Of a stretch of DNA of 64,000 bases, positions 1 to 8,723 are shown one piece after another. The notes beneath the pieces are model-generated. The model ran no database searches and was not told the origin of the DNA. It saw only the letters and a list, made by a program, of their open reading frames with translations. Every line of letters begins with the position of its first letter. Positions within the stretch are counted from its first letter, which is position 1. This DNA comes from Metabacillus_B sp050107715 (GTDB lineage: Bacteria > Bacillota > Bacilli > Bacillales > Bacillaceae): the NCBI RefSeq assembly GCF_050107715.1, contig NZ_JBNILN010000001.1:248001-312000 (forward strand), read 5' to 3'. Position numbers and translations under genes: made by a program.

Positions 1-998
1 ACGATAGAAGCAGCTTCACGCATATCGTCTGTTTCCGGCTTGAAAGCAAGTCCCAGGAGGGCAATGCGTTTGCCTTCAAGAGAACCAAGGCGCTCTTTTG
101 CTTTATTAACCAGACGTGTTTTCTGGGTTTCGTTAATTTGAATAACCGACTTCAGCAGGTGAAAATCATGTCCGTGATCCTGGGAGATTTTCACAAGTGC
201 ATGGGTATCCTTTGGAAAACAAGAGCCTCCATAGCCAATGCCCGCATTAAGGAATTGTCTGCCGATTCGAGCATCCTGGCCCATGCCCTCAGCCACTTCG
301 CTTACATTTGCTCCTACTTTTTCGGAAAGATTCGCAATTTCGTTGATAAAGGAAATTTTTGTAGCAAGAAAAGCATTTGCTGCATATTTAATCATTTCCG
401 CACTGCTGATGGTCGTTTTTAAGATTGGCAGGCCGAATGGCTTGTTGATTTCTTCAATAATGTTTGCCGCTTCTGCATTGTCAGCACCAATTACAATGCG
501 GTCACCGTTAAAGGAATCGTGAACAGCAGATCCTTCTCTTAGAAATTCAGGATTGGATACAGCTTCTACGAGGTAATTGTCCTGCAGGTTCGCCATAACC
601 AATTCGCGCACTTTGTAGTTCGTGCCGAGCGGGACGGTACTCTTTGTAACAACGGTCACGTCTCTAGTGATATTCTGGCCGATATCTCTTGCAGCTTTGA
701 AAATATAAGATAGGTTAGCAGATCCATCTTCAGCTTGCGGAGTACCCACCGCAATATACACAACGTCTTTATCTTTAAGGCCGATGATATGGCTGTCTGT
801 AAATTTCAGGCGCCCTGCTTCGGTGTTTTTCACCATCAGCTCTTCAAGGCCTGGTTCATAAATAGGAGAGATTCCCTTTTTCAACATTTCTACTTTATCA
901 GAGTTGATGTCAAGGCATGTTACGTCATGTCCAATTTCAGAAAGGCAGACCCCGGTAACCAGACCTACATAACCCGTTCCGATAATGGCAATATTCAT
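1..998 (-). CDS. ugd: UDP-glucose 6-dehydrogenase, C-terminus cut by window start
   Basis: Oxidises UDP-glucose to UDP-glucuronate with two NAD+ in the cytosol. About 332 residues are present; the C-terminal part lies outside the window. The N-terminus has the Rossmann motif GTGYVGL (residues 7-13). The catalytic cysteine lies in GYGGSCFPKDTHAL and is residue 260 by count, the position it has in the streptococcal enzyme. The start at 998 follows a GGAGGAGG-type ribosome binding site. It is the third gene of a minus-strand run hasA-galU-ugd with short gaps, so it most likely supplies UDP-glucuronate to the upstream synthase. Function is confident; the link to hyaluronan rests on context. Confidence 0.95.
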   Translation of the reverse strand, partial: MNIAIIGTGYVGLVTGVCLSEIGHDVTCLDINSDKVEMLKKGISPIYEPGLEELMVKNTEAGRLKFTDSHIIGLKDKDVVYIAVGTPQAEDGSANLSYIFKAARDIGQNITRDVTVVTKSTVPLGTNYKVRELVMANLQDNYLVEAVSNPEFLREGSAVHDSFNGDRIVIGADNAEAANIIEEINKPFGLPILKTTISSAEMIKYAANAFLATKISFINEIANLSEKVGANVSEVAEGMGQDARIGRQFLNAGIGYGGSCFPKDTHALVKISQDHGHDFHLLKSVIQINETQKTRLVNKAKERLGSLEGKRIALLGLAFKPETDDMREAASI

Positions 999-1076
999 AT
1001 GATTTCCTCCTCCTATGCTTTACAGCGGGACATGCTTGTCCCAGCTGTCCATTGGATAGCTGGGACAAATGCACGT

Positions 1077-1970
1077 TTATGACAAAGTAATTTCTTTTTC
1101 TTTCACAAGGCTGCTTAAATATTCATGAACATGGTCTCCAAGATCGCCGCGTTCCAGAGCAAAATCAATCGTTGCTTTTACAAATCCGAACTTATCTCCC
1201 ACATCATATCGTTTGCCTGCAAAATTATACGCGAGAACAGTCTGTGTTTCATTCAGAATTTTGATAGCATCTGTCAGCTGAATCTCGTTTCCGGAACCGG
1301 GAGGCAGTGTTTCAAGAATGCTGAAAATTTCAGGTGTCAAAATGTACCGCCCCATGATGGCATAGTTGGAAGGCGCATCTTCTGCAGCAGGCTTCTCTAC
1401 TACGGATGAGAGGGATAATACACCATCTTCCAGTGTATGATTCTCAAGTGGGGCAATAATGCCGTATTTTGAAACATCTTTATGCTCTACTTCCTGTACA
1501 CCCAGAATAGAAGATTCATATTTATCATACACGCTGATCAGCTGCTGCAGGCAGGGAGTTTCGGATTTAACGATATCGTCGCCAAGCAATACAGCAAAAG
1601 GTTCATTTCCGATAAAGCTTTCAGCACAGTGAATCGCATGGCCAAGTCCGCGAGGCTCCTTTTGGCGCACGTAATGGATGTTTGCCATGTTCGAAATGGA
1701 CTGGATTTCTTCGAGTCTATCGAATTTCCCTTTTTTGTAGAGCGTTTCCTCAAGCTCATAGGACTTGTCGAAATGATCCTCAATGGCGCGTTTACCGCGT
1801 CCGCTAATGACGAGAATATCTTCAATCCCCGATTTAATGGCCTCTTCTACGATATACTGGATCGTCGGTTTATCTACAATCGGCAGCATTTCCTTCGGCT
1901 GAGCCTTCGTAGCTGGAAGGAAACGGGTGCCTAATCCGGCTGCTGGAATAATCGCTTTACGTACTTTCAT
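1077..1970 (-). CDS. galU: UTP-glucose-1-phosphate uridylyltransferase
   Basis: Makes UDP-glucose from UTP and glucose-1-phosphate. The protein (297 aa from the chosen start) opens with KVRKAIIPAAGLGTRFLPAT, the nucleotide-binding signature of the GalU/GtaB/HasC family, and has normal family length. An upstream in-frame start at 1988 exists, but GGAGAGG sits seven bases before 1970, so 1970 is preferred. It lies between the hasA-like synthase and ugd, the A-C-B order known for hasACB of Bacillus anthracis-type plasmids. A housekeeping gtaB may exist elsewhere in the genome; this copy looks dedicated to polymer precursor supply. Confidence 0.93.
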   Translation of the reverse strand: MKVRKAIIPAAGLGTRFLPATKAQPKEMLPIVDKPTIQYIVEEAIKSGIEDILVISGRGKRAIEDHFDKSYELEETLYKKGKFDRLEEIQSISNMANIHYVRQKEPRGLGHAIHCAESFIGNEPFAVLLGDDIVKSETPCLQQLISVYDKYESSILGVQEVEHKDVSKYGIIAPLENHTLEDGVLSLSSVVEKPAAEDAPSNYAIMGRYILTPEIFSILETLPPGSGNEIQLTDAIKILNETQTVLAYNFAGKRYDVGDKFGFVKATIDFALERGDLGDHVHEYLSSLVKEKEITLS

Positions 1971-2012
1971 TAAAACCTCTCCATTCACATGAAATTTCTC
2001 TCTATGTTTTGC

Positions 2013-3368
2013 TTAGCCGCGTGTACCCCAAGCAGTTGAGCGAATAGTCAGAAGCGCCCAGAAGCGAAGCGGGCAAAGCAGAATTAGGAAAAGCAAACCA
2101 TATAATGGTGCGAGCAAGAATGTAAACGGCCTCTTATAGGCATAAAAAACGTTACGGGCGTATGCCGATATAATAACGTAAGCCAGGTAGTAGATGAGCA
2201 AGATCCAGCCCATTGTTGTCGTCGTAAAGTAGATGGCAAGAATAAGTGAAATACCGAATGCAATCCAAAGGAACATTTCAAGCATGACCCATACAAAAAC
2301 GTTCGGCTTTGTAAAACCAATTTTCAATGCAACAAGACTCTCACGGAAAAATGATTTATTCCAGCGTGATTGCTGCTTAAGCAGTGTGCGCAAATCTGTT
2401 GGAGCATCTGTAATACAGCGGGCAGTCGATTGATAAAGTGTCTTTCCTTCACGAATCGCATAGTTTGTCAGGCAGCGGTCATCACCAAGCTGAACCTGCT
2501 GTCCAAGGAACATTTGGTTTCCGTAGTGATCCAGGTTTTTCATGACTACTTCGCGTCTGTATGCACTTAATGGTCCGCTGCATACCAGAACATTATTTGT
2601 AACCGAGTGAGCAGCACGCTCTACACGGAAGGCATTGTCGTAACGCATATCAATAAGACGGGTAAGGACATTATCAGTGCGGTTTCGGATATTTACGTGG
2701 CCTGTTGTAGCTGATACTTCCGGATTGTTAAATGGTTTTAGCAATTCACGGACAGCGTTTGGAAATACAGTACAGTCTGAATCTACTGTAATAAATACAT
2801 CTCCAGTTGCTTTTTCGAAAGCCCAGATTTGCGCATGGCGTTTCCCTTTATTTTGAGGAAGGCGATGAACAATCAAATTCGGCATTTTGTAGTTGCCTTT
2901 AGCCAGCTCAGCGGCTGTTTCACCAATACCTGACATAAGGTTTTCTTTAAGTTTTAAAGTCGCCTCATAACCAGAAATGTCCTTGCTTCCATCATCAATC
3001 AGGAAAATTTCATGAATTGGATAATCCTGCTTCAGAATACTTTCAATGGTGCCAAGCACAGAATCGGGTGATTCATTATAGGAAGGTATAACGACTGATA
3101 CCTTTAAATCAGGCGGATCCATCATGACTTCCTGGTATTTGAAGGAAAGAAGCATTTTCCCTAATAGGTAGGCAATCATAACAGAACCATAAAGACCGAT
3201 TGTTAAATTCAACTTATCAGATGCAGTCCAGTTTACATAAAAAAGGGCTGCTACTGTGATCACGAACAAAGAAATAACGAAAGTTTTTTCCCTCGTTGAT
3301 AATTTCTTTTGTGTGTTCATTTCCTGCGAGCTGTTTACCGCAGACAGATCCTGTTCAACTTTAGCCAT
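2013..3368 (-). CDS. hasA: Class I hyaluronan synthase-like membrane glycosyltransferase
   Basis: Family-2 glycosyltransferase predicted to polymerise UDP-GlcA with a UDP-amino sugar and extrude the chain. The 451-aa protein has two N-terminal membrane segments (about residues 30-75), a cytosolic GT2 domain with VSVVIPSYNE, DSDCTV and GDDRCLTNYA, the product-binding motif QQSRW followed by NKSFFRES, and C-terminal membrane helices. The stretches SGPLSAYRREV and YQSTARC closely match streptococcal HasA as I remember it. The start follows GAGAGGAG. It is the first gene of a hasA-galU-ugd operon. The exact polymer (hyaluronan or another glucuronate polysaccharide) cannot be proven from sequence. 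Confidence 0.85.
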   Translation of the reverse strand: MAKVEQDLSAVNSSQEMNTQKKLSTREKTFVISLFVITVAALFYVNWTASDKLNLTIGLYGSVMIAYLLGKMLLSFKYQEVMMDPPDLKVSVVIPSYNESPDSVLGTIESILKQDYPIHEIFLIDDGSKDISGYEATLKLKENLMSGIGETAAELAKGNYKMPNLIVHRLPQNKGKRHAQIWAFEKATGDVFITVDSDCTVFPNAVRELLKPFNNPEVSATTGHVNIRNRTDNVLTRLIDMRYDNAFRVERAAHSVTNNVLVCSGPLSAYRREVVMKNLDHYGNQMFLGQQVQLGDDRCLTNYAIREGKTLYQSTARCITDAPTDLRTLLKQQSRWNKSFFRESLVALKIGFTKPNVFVWVMLEMFLWIAFGISLILAIYFTTTTMGWILLIYYLAYVIISAYARNVFYAYKRPFTFLLAPLYGLLFLILLCPLRFWALLTIRSTAWGTRG

Positions 3369-3546
3369 ACTCGTTCTCCTCTCAAATTGATATTAGTCCC
3401 GTTCTTTCGCTTTAAGGCGGTTCGTACCGGAACTTTCATCTCGTTCAGAGTAAGAAATTTTCTGAAAGCATTCAATCTGCCGTTTTGCCCGTGACTTTAT
3501 TCATCCTTGTTTTGAAGAAAACGGGAAAAATGGGTTAACTGCAAGC

Positions 3547-3703
3547 TTGTAAGCGTTATCTATTTCACATTATCATTTTCTTCACTTTGTAACATTTATG
3601 TAATATAAAAATCACTGTATACGTAAGGGTTTGTAAAAACCTATATTCAACATACAAGATTAAACATTAAATTCGTTGTAATTTTTGTAATAAATTTGTA
3701 ATG
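3547..3703 (-). promoter_or_regulatory. Candidate PhoP-like box cluster upstream of hasA
   Basis: The AT-rich gap 3369-4033 holds no convincing gene. On the minus strand it carries several TTACAA/TTACAT hexamers: 3676-3681, 3685-3690 and 3696-3701 (spacers of 3 and 5 bases), 3587-3592 and 3598-3603 (spacer 5), and one at 3547-3552. B. subtilis PhoP binds repeated TTaACA-like hexamers with about 5-base spacers, and the glucuronate polymer operon tuaA there is PhoP-dependent. Control by phosphate is an inference; AT-rich DNA also gives such hexamers by chance. Confidence 0.3.
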
Positions 3704-4033
3704 AAAAAACACCACAAATTTCGACTTTTTTTGAAAATCCGTGAACTTTTAAAAAATTCGATGATAAATCAAGTTTTGTTAAGAAAAATGAGGAAACAGG
3801 TCTAAAAAAATCAATCATATTCGACAAATTTCGTCATTTTTCTACATTACTTATGAGAAGGATTTCACATATCCATTGTCCTTTTCCACTATAAAATTCC
3901 AGAGGTGCTAATTATTCACGTCTATTTTCTGTGAATATATACGCAATCCGACTTATACAATACGTTTTTGGGGGTAGGAGGCTGGTTGCCAATCTTCAAG
4001 CCACATGATATTTAATGGTATGGAGGTTTATAG

Positions 4034-4081
4034 ATGTTGAAACGCAGACAAGCCAGAAACCGCGGTGAGGTGCAGAAATGA
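4034..4081 (+). CDS. Possible 15-residue leader peptide
   Basis: A 15-codon ORF with a strong GGAGG seven bases upstream and a very basic product (MLKRRQARNRGEVQK). Its stop overlaps the start of the ABC ATPase gene as ATGA, so it probably couples translation to that gene. The high Arg/Lys content could allow attenuation-like control, or it may only act as a ribosome loader. No homologue is recalled. Confidence 0.4.
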   Translation: MLKRRQARNRGEVQK

Positions 4082-4779
4082 TTGAAACGGTTGAGATTGA
4101 GAAGGTGTATGCAAACGGCCACGAGCGGCAGCATGTTCTAAAAAAAGTGAATATAGGCATACGGGCTAACGAATTTGTAGCGATAACCGGCAAATCCGGA
4201 AGCGGAAAATCTACTCTGCTAAATCTCCTGTGCGGTATTGACCAGCCCCTAAGAGGAAAGATCATCATTAATGGAACGGAAATTACTAAGCTTTCAAAAC
4301 GGAAGCTGACAAAATGGAGAAACAGGGAGATCGGAATTGTCTTTCAGTCCTTTCATCTGCTTCCGACCCTTACTCTTCTTGAAAACGTAATGCTCCCTAT
4401 GGCGTTCTCTTCTAATAAAAGAAACAAGAAACAGCGCGCATCTGAGCTGCTGAATTCTGTAGGACTTTTGCATAAGGCCCATATGTTCCCGGATTATGTT
4501 TCAGGAGGGGAAAAACAAAGAGCATCCATTGCCAGAGCTCTTGCAAATGATCCTCCCATCCTGTTTGCTGATGAACCAACCGGAAATCTGGATACAGAAA
4601 ATGCAGCGGGTGTAATGGACTTGTTTCTAACCCTATCCAAAAATGGGAAAACCATCGCAATGGTTACACATGATCTGGAGCTCGCCAAAAATACTGACCG
4701 GATTATCACGGTCAAGGATGGAAAAATCATATCAAATCATACGGGTGTTTATCAGCAGCACGGAGCTGGCGGAACATGA
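4078..4779 (+). CDS. ABC transporter ATP-binding protein, MacB/LolD type
   Basis: Energises the FtsX-type permease encoded next. The 233-aa protein has Walker A GKSGSGKST (about residues 39-47), the Q-loop in VFQSFHLLP, signature VSGGEKQRASIARAL, Walker B ILFADEPTGNLD and the switch histidine in TMVTHDL-like AMVTHDLE. These are typical of mechanotransmission-type exporters. It overlaps the preceding leader ORF and the following permease by ATGA junctions, which indicates tight translational coupling. The substrate is unknown; peptide-antibiotic, lipoprotein or surface-polymer export are all possible. No two-component system lies beside it. Confidence 0.9.
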   Translation: MIETVEIEKVYANGHERQHVLKKVNIGIRANEFVAITGKSGSGKSTLLNLLCGIDQPLRGKIIINGTEITKLSKRKLTKWRNREIGIVFQSFHLLPTLTLLENVMLPMAFSSNKRNKKQRASELLNSVGLLHKAHMFPDYVSGGEKQRASIARALANDPPILFADEPTGNLDTENAAGVMDLFLTLSKNGKTIAMVTHDLELAKNTDRIITVKDGKIISNHTGVYQQHGAGGT

Positions 4780-7106
4780 TGCCGCTAATGATGAAGAAAC
4801 CGTTTCGCGATATAAGAAAGCATAAAGCCAAAACACTATTCATCCTGTTATCAATCTCAATCAGTCTAACGATTGCGGGAACCATTCTTCATACGAAGCT
4901 TCAATTTGAAGCAGCTTTACAGGAAAGTATGGAAAAATCGAACGCAGCGGATGCATCCTTTTACACCAACTCCTTTAAAGATATCCCTAAAGAGCTGGCA
5001 GAATTGGAAGGTCTGGAGAAAGCAGAGCCCAGGATCTCTCTTCGTGCGAGGGCGAAAACAGAGGACGGATATAAGAATATTGAAGTCACCGGATTACCTG
5101 ATAAAGATAGGCTTCAAATTGGAAAAATCAACATCGCAAAGGATGAAAAATCCGATTCAGGTGTCTACGCTGAAGCTTCCACCAAAAATGAATACATTTG
5201 GAGGGAAGGCGAAGAAATCAAGCTTCTTATTCCCGGTGAGAAGCAAAAAAGCATGCAGCTATCAGGCTCAGTATCGGACCCCTCCAGAATCCCAGCAGGG
5301 TTTACCGGCACAGGCTATGTTTATCTGACAAAGGATGCCCTGAAAAAACTAGGTGTCCCACTGGCTTACACACAGATTCAGGTCCGATTTGAAGATGGAA
5401 CGAGTAAAAAGGAACGGGATCAGCTCATTTCCCGGATTAACAAAATCCTGAAATCCTCAGACATTACTTCCTATCGCACTGAACAGTCAGAGGAAACCTT
5501 TTATATACGAAACACTCTTGCCTCTTCCATTTTAACGGTGCTTATCCTGTTCGGGCTTTGCTCTCTTGTTCTCGGATTCATTCTAATCATTCATTTATTT
5601 CACCGGGTCATCGCCGAACAAGTAAAAGAATTAGGGATTCAGCGGGTTGTCGGGGCATCGGCTTCGTTTATATGGAGGCAGTATATTGTTTATTTAGGGT
5701 TAATAGGGACACTGTCCTTTTTGTTATCTGCAGCAGGGACCTACTATGGAAGCAAATGGGCAGTCCGATATCTGGCAGAAGAGCTGAATATCGGATCGTA
5801 CACAGAATCTATCGATTTAAATACGGTGTATTTGCTTGCCGGATTCTCACTAGCGATTCCTTTTTTCGGTGCATTCTGGCCTGTTTTAAACGTTTTGAAC
5901 AAGCCGCTGACTGATTCTTTGCGGAATGTGCCGCACTCCTTTCCTTCAAAGGAAAAAAAAGGAGCTGTATGGTTTTCCCTCAGTCTATTATCCTGGAGAC
6001 ATGCAAGGTCTAGAAAAGCTCAGGTGCTATCCAATATTCTGATGCTCTCATTTGGAGGAGCGATCATCCTATCCTGTCTTACTCTGCATCAGACTCTGAC
6101 CAATCAGCTTCAGCAAATGAATCACTTTTGGAATTATGATCAGGAATGGTCTGTCAAAAGTGATTTACCGAAGGAAGAACTGATTGGCCTTTTTGAGAAA
6201 ACAGAAGGTGTGAGCGAAGCAGAAGGCTGGACGGTTCGAAATACAGAAGTTCTCTCCAAAGATAGAGGCAGACAAAATGCTCTGCTTATGTCGCTTCCAG
6301 AACAGTCCAAACTCATCAGGCCTGCCGTTCAGGAGGGACAATGGCTCAGTAAGGTAGGAAAGCCTGCGATTGTTATTAATGAGGATTTGCGCACTCTGCT
6401 TGAAAATCCAAAAGCAGGCGAGACCGTAAAGCTTAAAATAGGCAGAGAAGAAAAAGCATTTACTATAAAAGGAATCATCAGCAGCCAGTTAAAGGGACCT
6501 GCTGCTTATATGAGTTCGAATGATTATGAGCAATGGCTTTCAAGCAATGCAGCAAACCGGGTTGCGGTAAAAATGAAATCCGGTGCCGACCTTACAGAAG
6601 CTTCAGACCTGCTCGAAAAGCGTTTAGCAGCGGGTAATGTGTCAGTGGAGGGCTCTGAAACGATTCAGGCTATGAAGAAACGTCCAGAACAAATCATTGG
6701 ACTGGTAGTGTCTTCCATTTTAGCGGCCGGGTTTCTCTTTACCCTTTTAGGAATGATGAATTTAATGACAGCTGCCAGCATGAACGTGTATGAACGCCAG
6801 AAAGAAATTGGCATTATAAGGGCCATCGGAGGATCGTCGGGAAAGATATTTAGAATGTATGCAGGAGAAAGCATTATTGTCTCCATCGTTAGCTGGGGTT
6901 TGGCTGGGGTGATCTCCCTCCCGCTAAGTCAATTTTTAAGTACAAGAATCGGCCTGTCATTGCTCGGATCACCTCTGCAGAATGAGATTTACCCTCAAGG
7001 TATTGCAGGGTGGCTGATCGCAAGTGTGACAATCGGTCTTCTGTCCGCAGCGATTCCTGTTGTAAAATCGCTGCGGAAGCCGCTGCCCATTATGCTTGAG
7101 GATTAG
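4776..7106 (+). CDS. FtsX-like ABC transporter permease
   Basis: Membrane partner of the upstream ATPase. The 776-aa protein has an N-terminal membrane helix (about residues 18-36), a large extracellular domain, three helices around residues 250-380 with the FtsX signature KELGIQRVVGAS, then a second half with another extracellular domain and a second FtsX signature RQKEIGIIRAIGGSSG near residue 680. It is thus a two-FtsX-module permease that may work alone as a monomer with the ATPase. The start overlaps the ATPase stop. Function of the transported molecule is unknown. Confidence 0.88.
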   Translation: MMPLMMKKPFRDIRKHKAKTLFILLSISISLTIAGTILHTKLQFEAALQESMEKSNAADASFYTNSFKDIPKELAELEGLEKAEPRISLRARAKTEDGYKNIEVTGLPDKDRLQIGKINIAKDEKSDSGVYAEASTKNEYIWREGEEIKLLIPGEKQKSMQLSGSVSDPSRIPAGFTGTGYVYLTKDALKKLGVPLAYTQIQVRFEDGTSKKERDQLISRINKILKSSDITSYRTEQSEETFYIRNTLASSILTVLILFGLCSLVLGFILIIHLFHRVIAEQVKELGIQRVVGASASFIWRQYIVYLGLIGTLSFLLSAAGTYYGSKWAVRYLAEELNIGSYTESIDLNTVYLLAGFSLAIPFFGAFWPVLNVLNKPLTDSLRNVPHSFPSKEKKGAVWFSLSLLSWRHARSRKAQVLSNILMLSFGGAIILSCLTLHQTLTNQLQQMNHFWNYDQEWSVKSDLPKEELIGLFEKTEGVSEAEGWTVRNTEVLSKDRGRQNALLMSLPEQSKLIRPAVQEGQWLSKVGKPAIVINEDLRTLLENPKAGETVKLKIGREEKAFTIKGIISSQLKGPAAYMSSNDYEQWLSSNAANRVAVKMKSGADLTEASDLLEKRLAAGNVSVEGSETIQAMKKRPEQIIGLVVSSILAAGFLFTLLGMMNLMTAASMNVYERQKEIGIIRAIGGSSGKIFRMYAGESIIVSIVSWGLAGVISLPLSQFLSTRIGLSLLGSPLQNEIYPQGIAGWLIASVTIGLLSAAIPVVKSLRKPLPIMLED

Positions 7107-7130
7107 GATGCTAAAAAAGGAGGCGTTTAT

Positions 7131-8297
7131 ATGAAAAAGGTATTGGTATTGCCTTTGTTTACAATGGAATCCGGTCACCATCGGAGTGCAAATGCATTAG
7201 CAGAGGCTTTGCAAAAGCATGATCCGGAACTGCAGTGTGCGAAGGTGGATTTTTTGAGCTTCGTTAACGCCGGTTTGGAGAAATTCATATCCACACTGTA
7301 TTTAACCTGGATAAAACGATTTCCAAGTGCCTACAGTACATTTTACCGGCTTTTCTTCAATAAAAAATCAGACATTGTCCAATCGGCATATGAAGCGATT
7401 TTTCTTGAAAAAATGGAACAGCTGATTGAAGTAAAGAAGCCGGACTTAATTGTCTGTACCCACAGCTTCCCTTCGTTTCTTGTAGATAAACTGAAAAGGT
7501 ACGGAGTATGTGATGTTCCCGTTCTGAACCTGTATACGGATTTTTTCATAAACGGTCTGTGGGGAAAAGAAAAAGTAGATTTGCATTGTGTCCCAAGCAA
7601 GGATATTAAAAATGAACTGCTCGAAATGGGAATAGAGGAAGACAAAATTATTGTGTCTGGAATTCTTGCGAATGATCGTCTAAACCGCCGGAAAATGAAC
7701 CGGTATTCGGATGAAAAAATTCACGTCATCCTCTCAGGGGGAAGCCTCGGACTTGGAAAAAACCTGCCGAATCTGCTCCAATTCTCAAACAGCGGACTGG
7801 TAGAATACAAGGTTTTATGCGGTTCCAATAAGGCCTTATTTGAAAAAGTTGAGAACCTGGGTTCTCCCCACATCACCCCTTTGCCTTATATTGCGTCAGC
7901 TGAACAAATGAATCAGCTGTATGGCTGGGCAGACGCAATTGTAACAAAACCGGGCGGTGTAACAATCAGCGAATCGATCCGAAAGAAGCTGCTGATTTTC
8001 ATTCATTCTGTCTTGCCTGGCCAGGAAGAAGTCAACCTGGATTACTTAACAAATAGAGGGCTTGCTGAAAAAATTGATGGCAGCCGTCCATTTGAAGAAC
8101 AGCTTCTTTCCTTTGTAAGTGATTCCAGCAGGCTTTTTGCGGTTAATAAAGCCCGCCATCAATATATGAATGAGCTTGAGGTCCGTTCCTGTGCAGATTT
8201 AGCCCTCATCATTGAGAGAAAGCTGTTTGCAGGAAGAACGACTCCGAAAGAAAAGTATTTAAATGATGTATTTTCTAAACTATACCGAAGTCTTTAA
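7131..8297 (+). CDS. UgtP/MGDG synthase-like glycosyltransferase
   Basis: A 388-aa GT28-type enzyme. The N-terminal acceptor domain has the glycine/histidine motif MESGHHRSANALAEAL like the MGDG-synthase family, and the donor domain has LSGGSLGLGKN and the sugar-nucleotide loop VTKPGGVTISES near residue 275. Relatives transfer glucose or galactose to diacylglycerol. It starts 24 bases after the permease gene with a GGAGG, so it may be part of the same transcript. It may glycosylate a lipid or another acceptor; the acceptor cannot be read from sequence. Confidence 0.8.
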   Translation: MKKVLVLPLFTMESGHHRSANALAEALQKHDPELQCAKVDFLSFVNAGLEKFISTLYLTWIKRFPSAYSTFYRLFFNKKSDIVQSAYEAIFLEKMEQLIEVKKPDLIVCTHSFPSFLVDKLKRYGVCDVPVLNLYTDFFINGLWGKEKVDLHCVPSKDIKNELLEMGIEEDKIIVSGILANDRLNRRKMNRYSDEKIHVILSGGSLGLGKNLPNLLQFSNSGLVEYKVLCGSNKALFEKVENLGSPHITPLPYIASAEQMNQLYGWADAIVTKPGGVTISESIRKKLLIFIHSVLPGQEEVNLDYLTNRGLAEKIDGSRPFEEQLLSFVSDSSRLFAVNKARHQYMNELEVRSCADLALIIERKLFAGRTTPKEKYLNDVFSKLYRSL

Positions 8298-8413
8298 GCT
8301 TTCCCTTTTTTACGGTTTTTGTATACGTGATAATAGATGAACGTGCAGCCGACCGCCAGCACTCCAATATGCGCCCACATAAAGGCTGCACGAAAAGCTT
8401 CCATAAACGCCAT
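8294..8413 (-). CDS. Small single-span membrane protein (39 aa)
   Basis: A short minus-strand gene that converges with the glycosyltransferase and overlaps its stop by four bases. It starts with ATG behind AAAAGGAGTGAGG. The product begins MAFMEAFRAAFMWAHIG, has one hydrophobic helix (about residues 9-28) and ends in a lysine-rich tail KNRKKGKA, consistent with an N-out/C-in small membrane protein. No family is recognised. The good ribosome binding site and transmembrane design favour a real gene. Confidence 0.5.
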   Translation of the reverse strand: MAFMEAFRAAFMWAHIGVLAVGCTFIYYHVYKNRKKGKA

Positions 8414-8581
8414 ATCCCTCACTCCTTTTCAGTATGAGTCTTATAGTCTTGATTCATTATGACTATAATATCGTCACTAAAGTCCAATTTTCAATAATAA
8501 CCACTAAAAATAGGTATAATTACTCATAACTTTATACACACGACATTTCTTCCTGATCGTACGGGCTTATCAATCATTTTT

Positions 8582-8684
8582 ATCACATTTACCAGAATTA
8601 AACTTATACTGTAATGTGATGATTAATAGAGACTCCGTTTAGTTCCGCTTCCTGCTGCTGCCCGCAGAGCGGTAAACGGTTTCT
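8582..8684 (+). promoter_or_regulatory. Inverted repeat and hairpin before phaR
   Basis: The 310-base gap before phaR holds two structures. An inverted repeat with arms ATCACATTTAC and GTAATGTGAT (8582-8620) frames a possible -10 TATACT and looks like an operator. A second, longer hairpin (8628-8684) pairs CCGTTTA/TAAACGG and CCGCT/AGCGG and lies about 40 bases before the phaR start; it could be a leader structure or attenuator. No repressor gene is adjacent. Both are direct sequence observations; their roles are inferred. Confidence 0.4.
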
Positions 8685-8723
8685 ATTATACAAGCCTATA
8701 AATGAACGAGAAAGGAACATCGT

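Noticed and set aside
1482..1934. Plus-strand 150-codon frame inside galU
   Set aside because: Antisense shadow of galU with no ribosome site.
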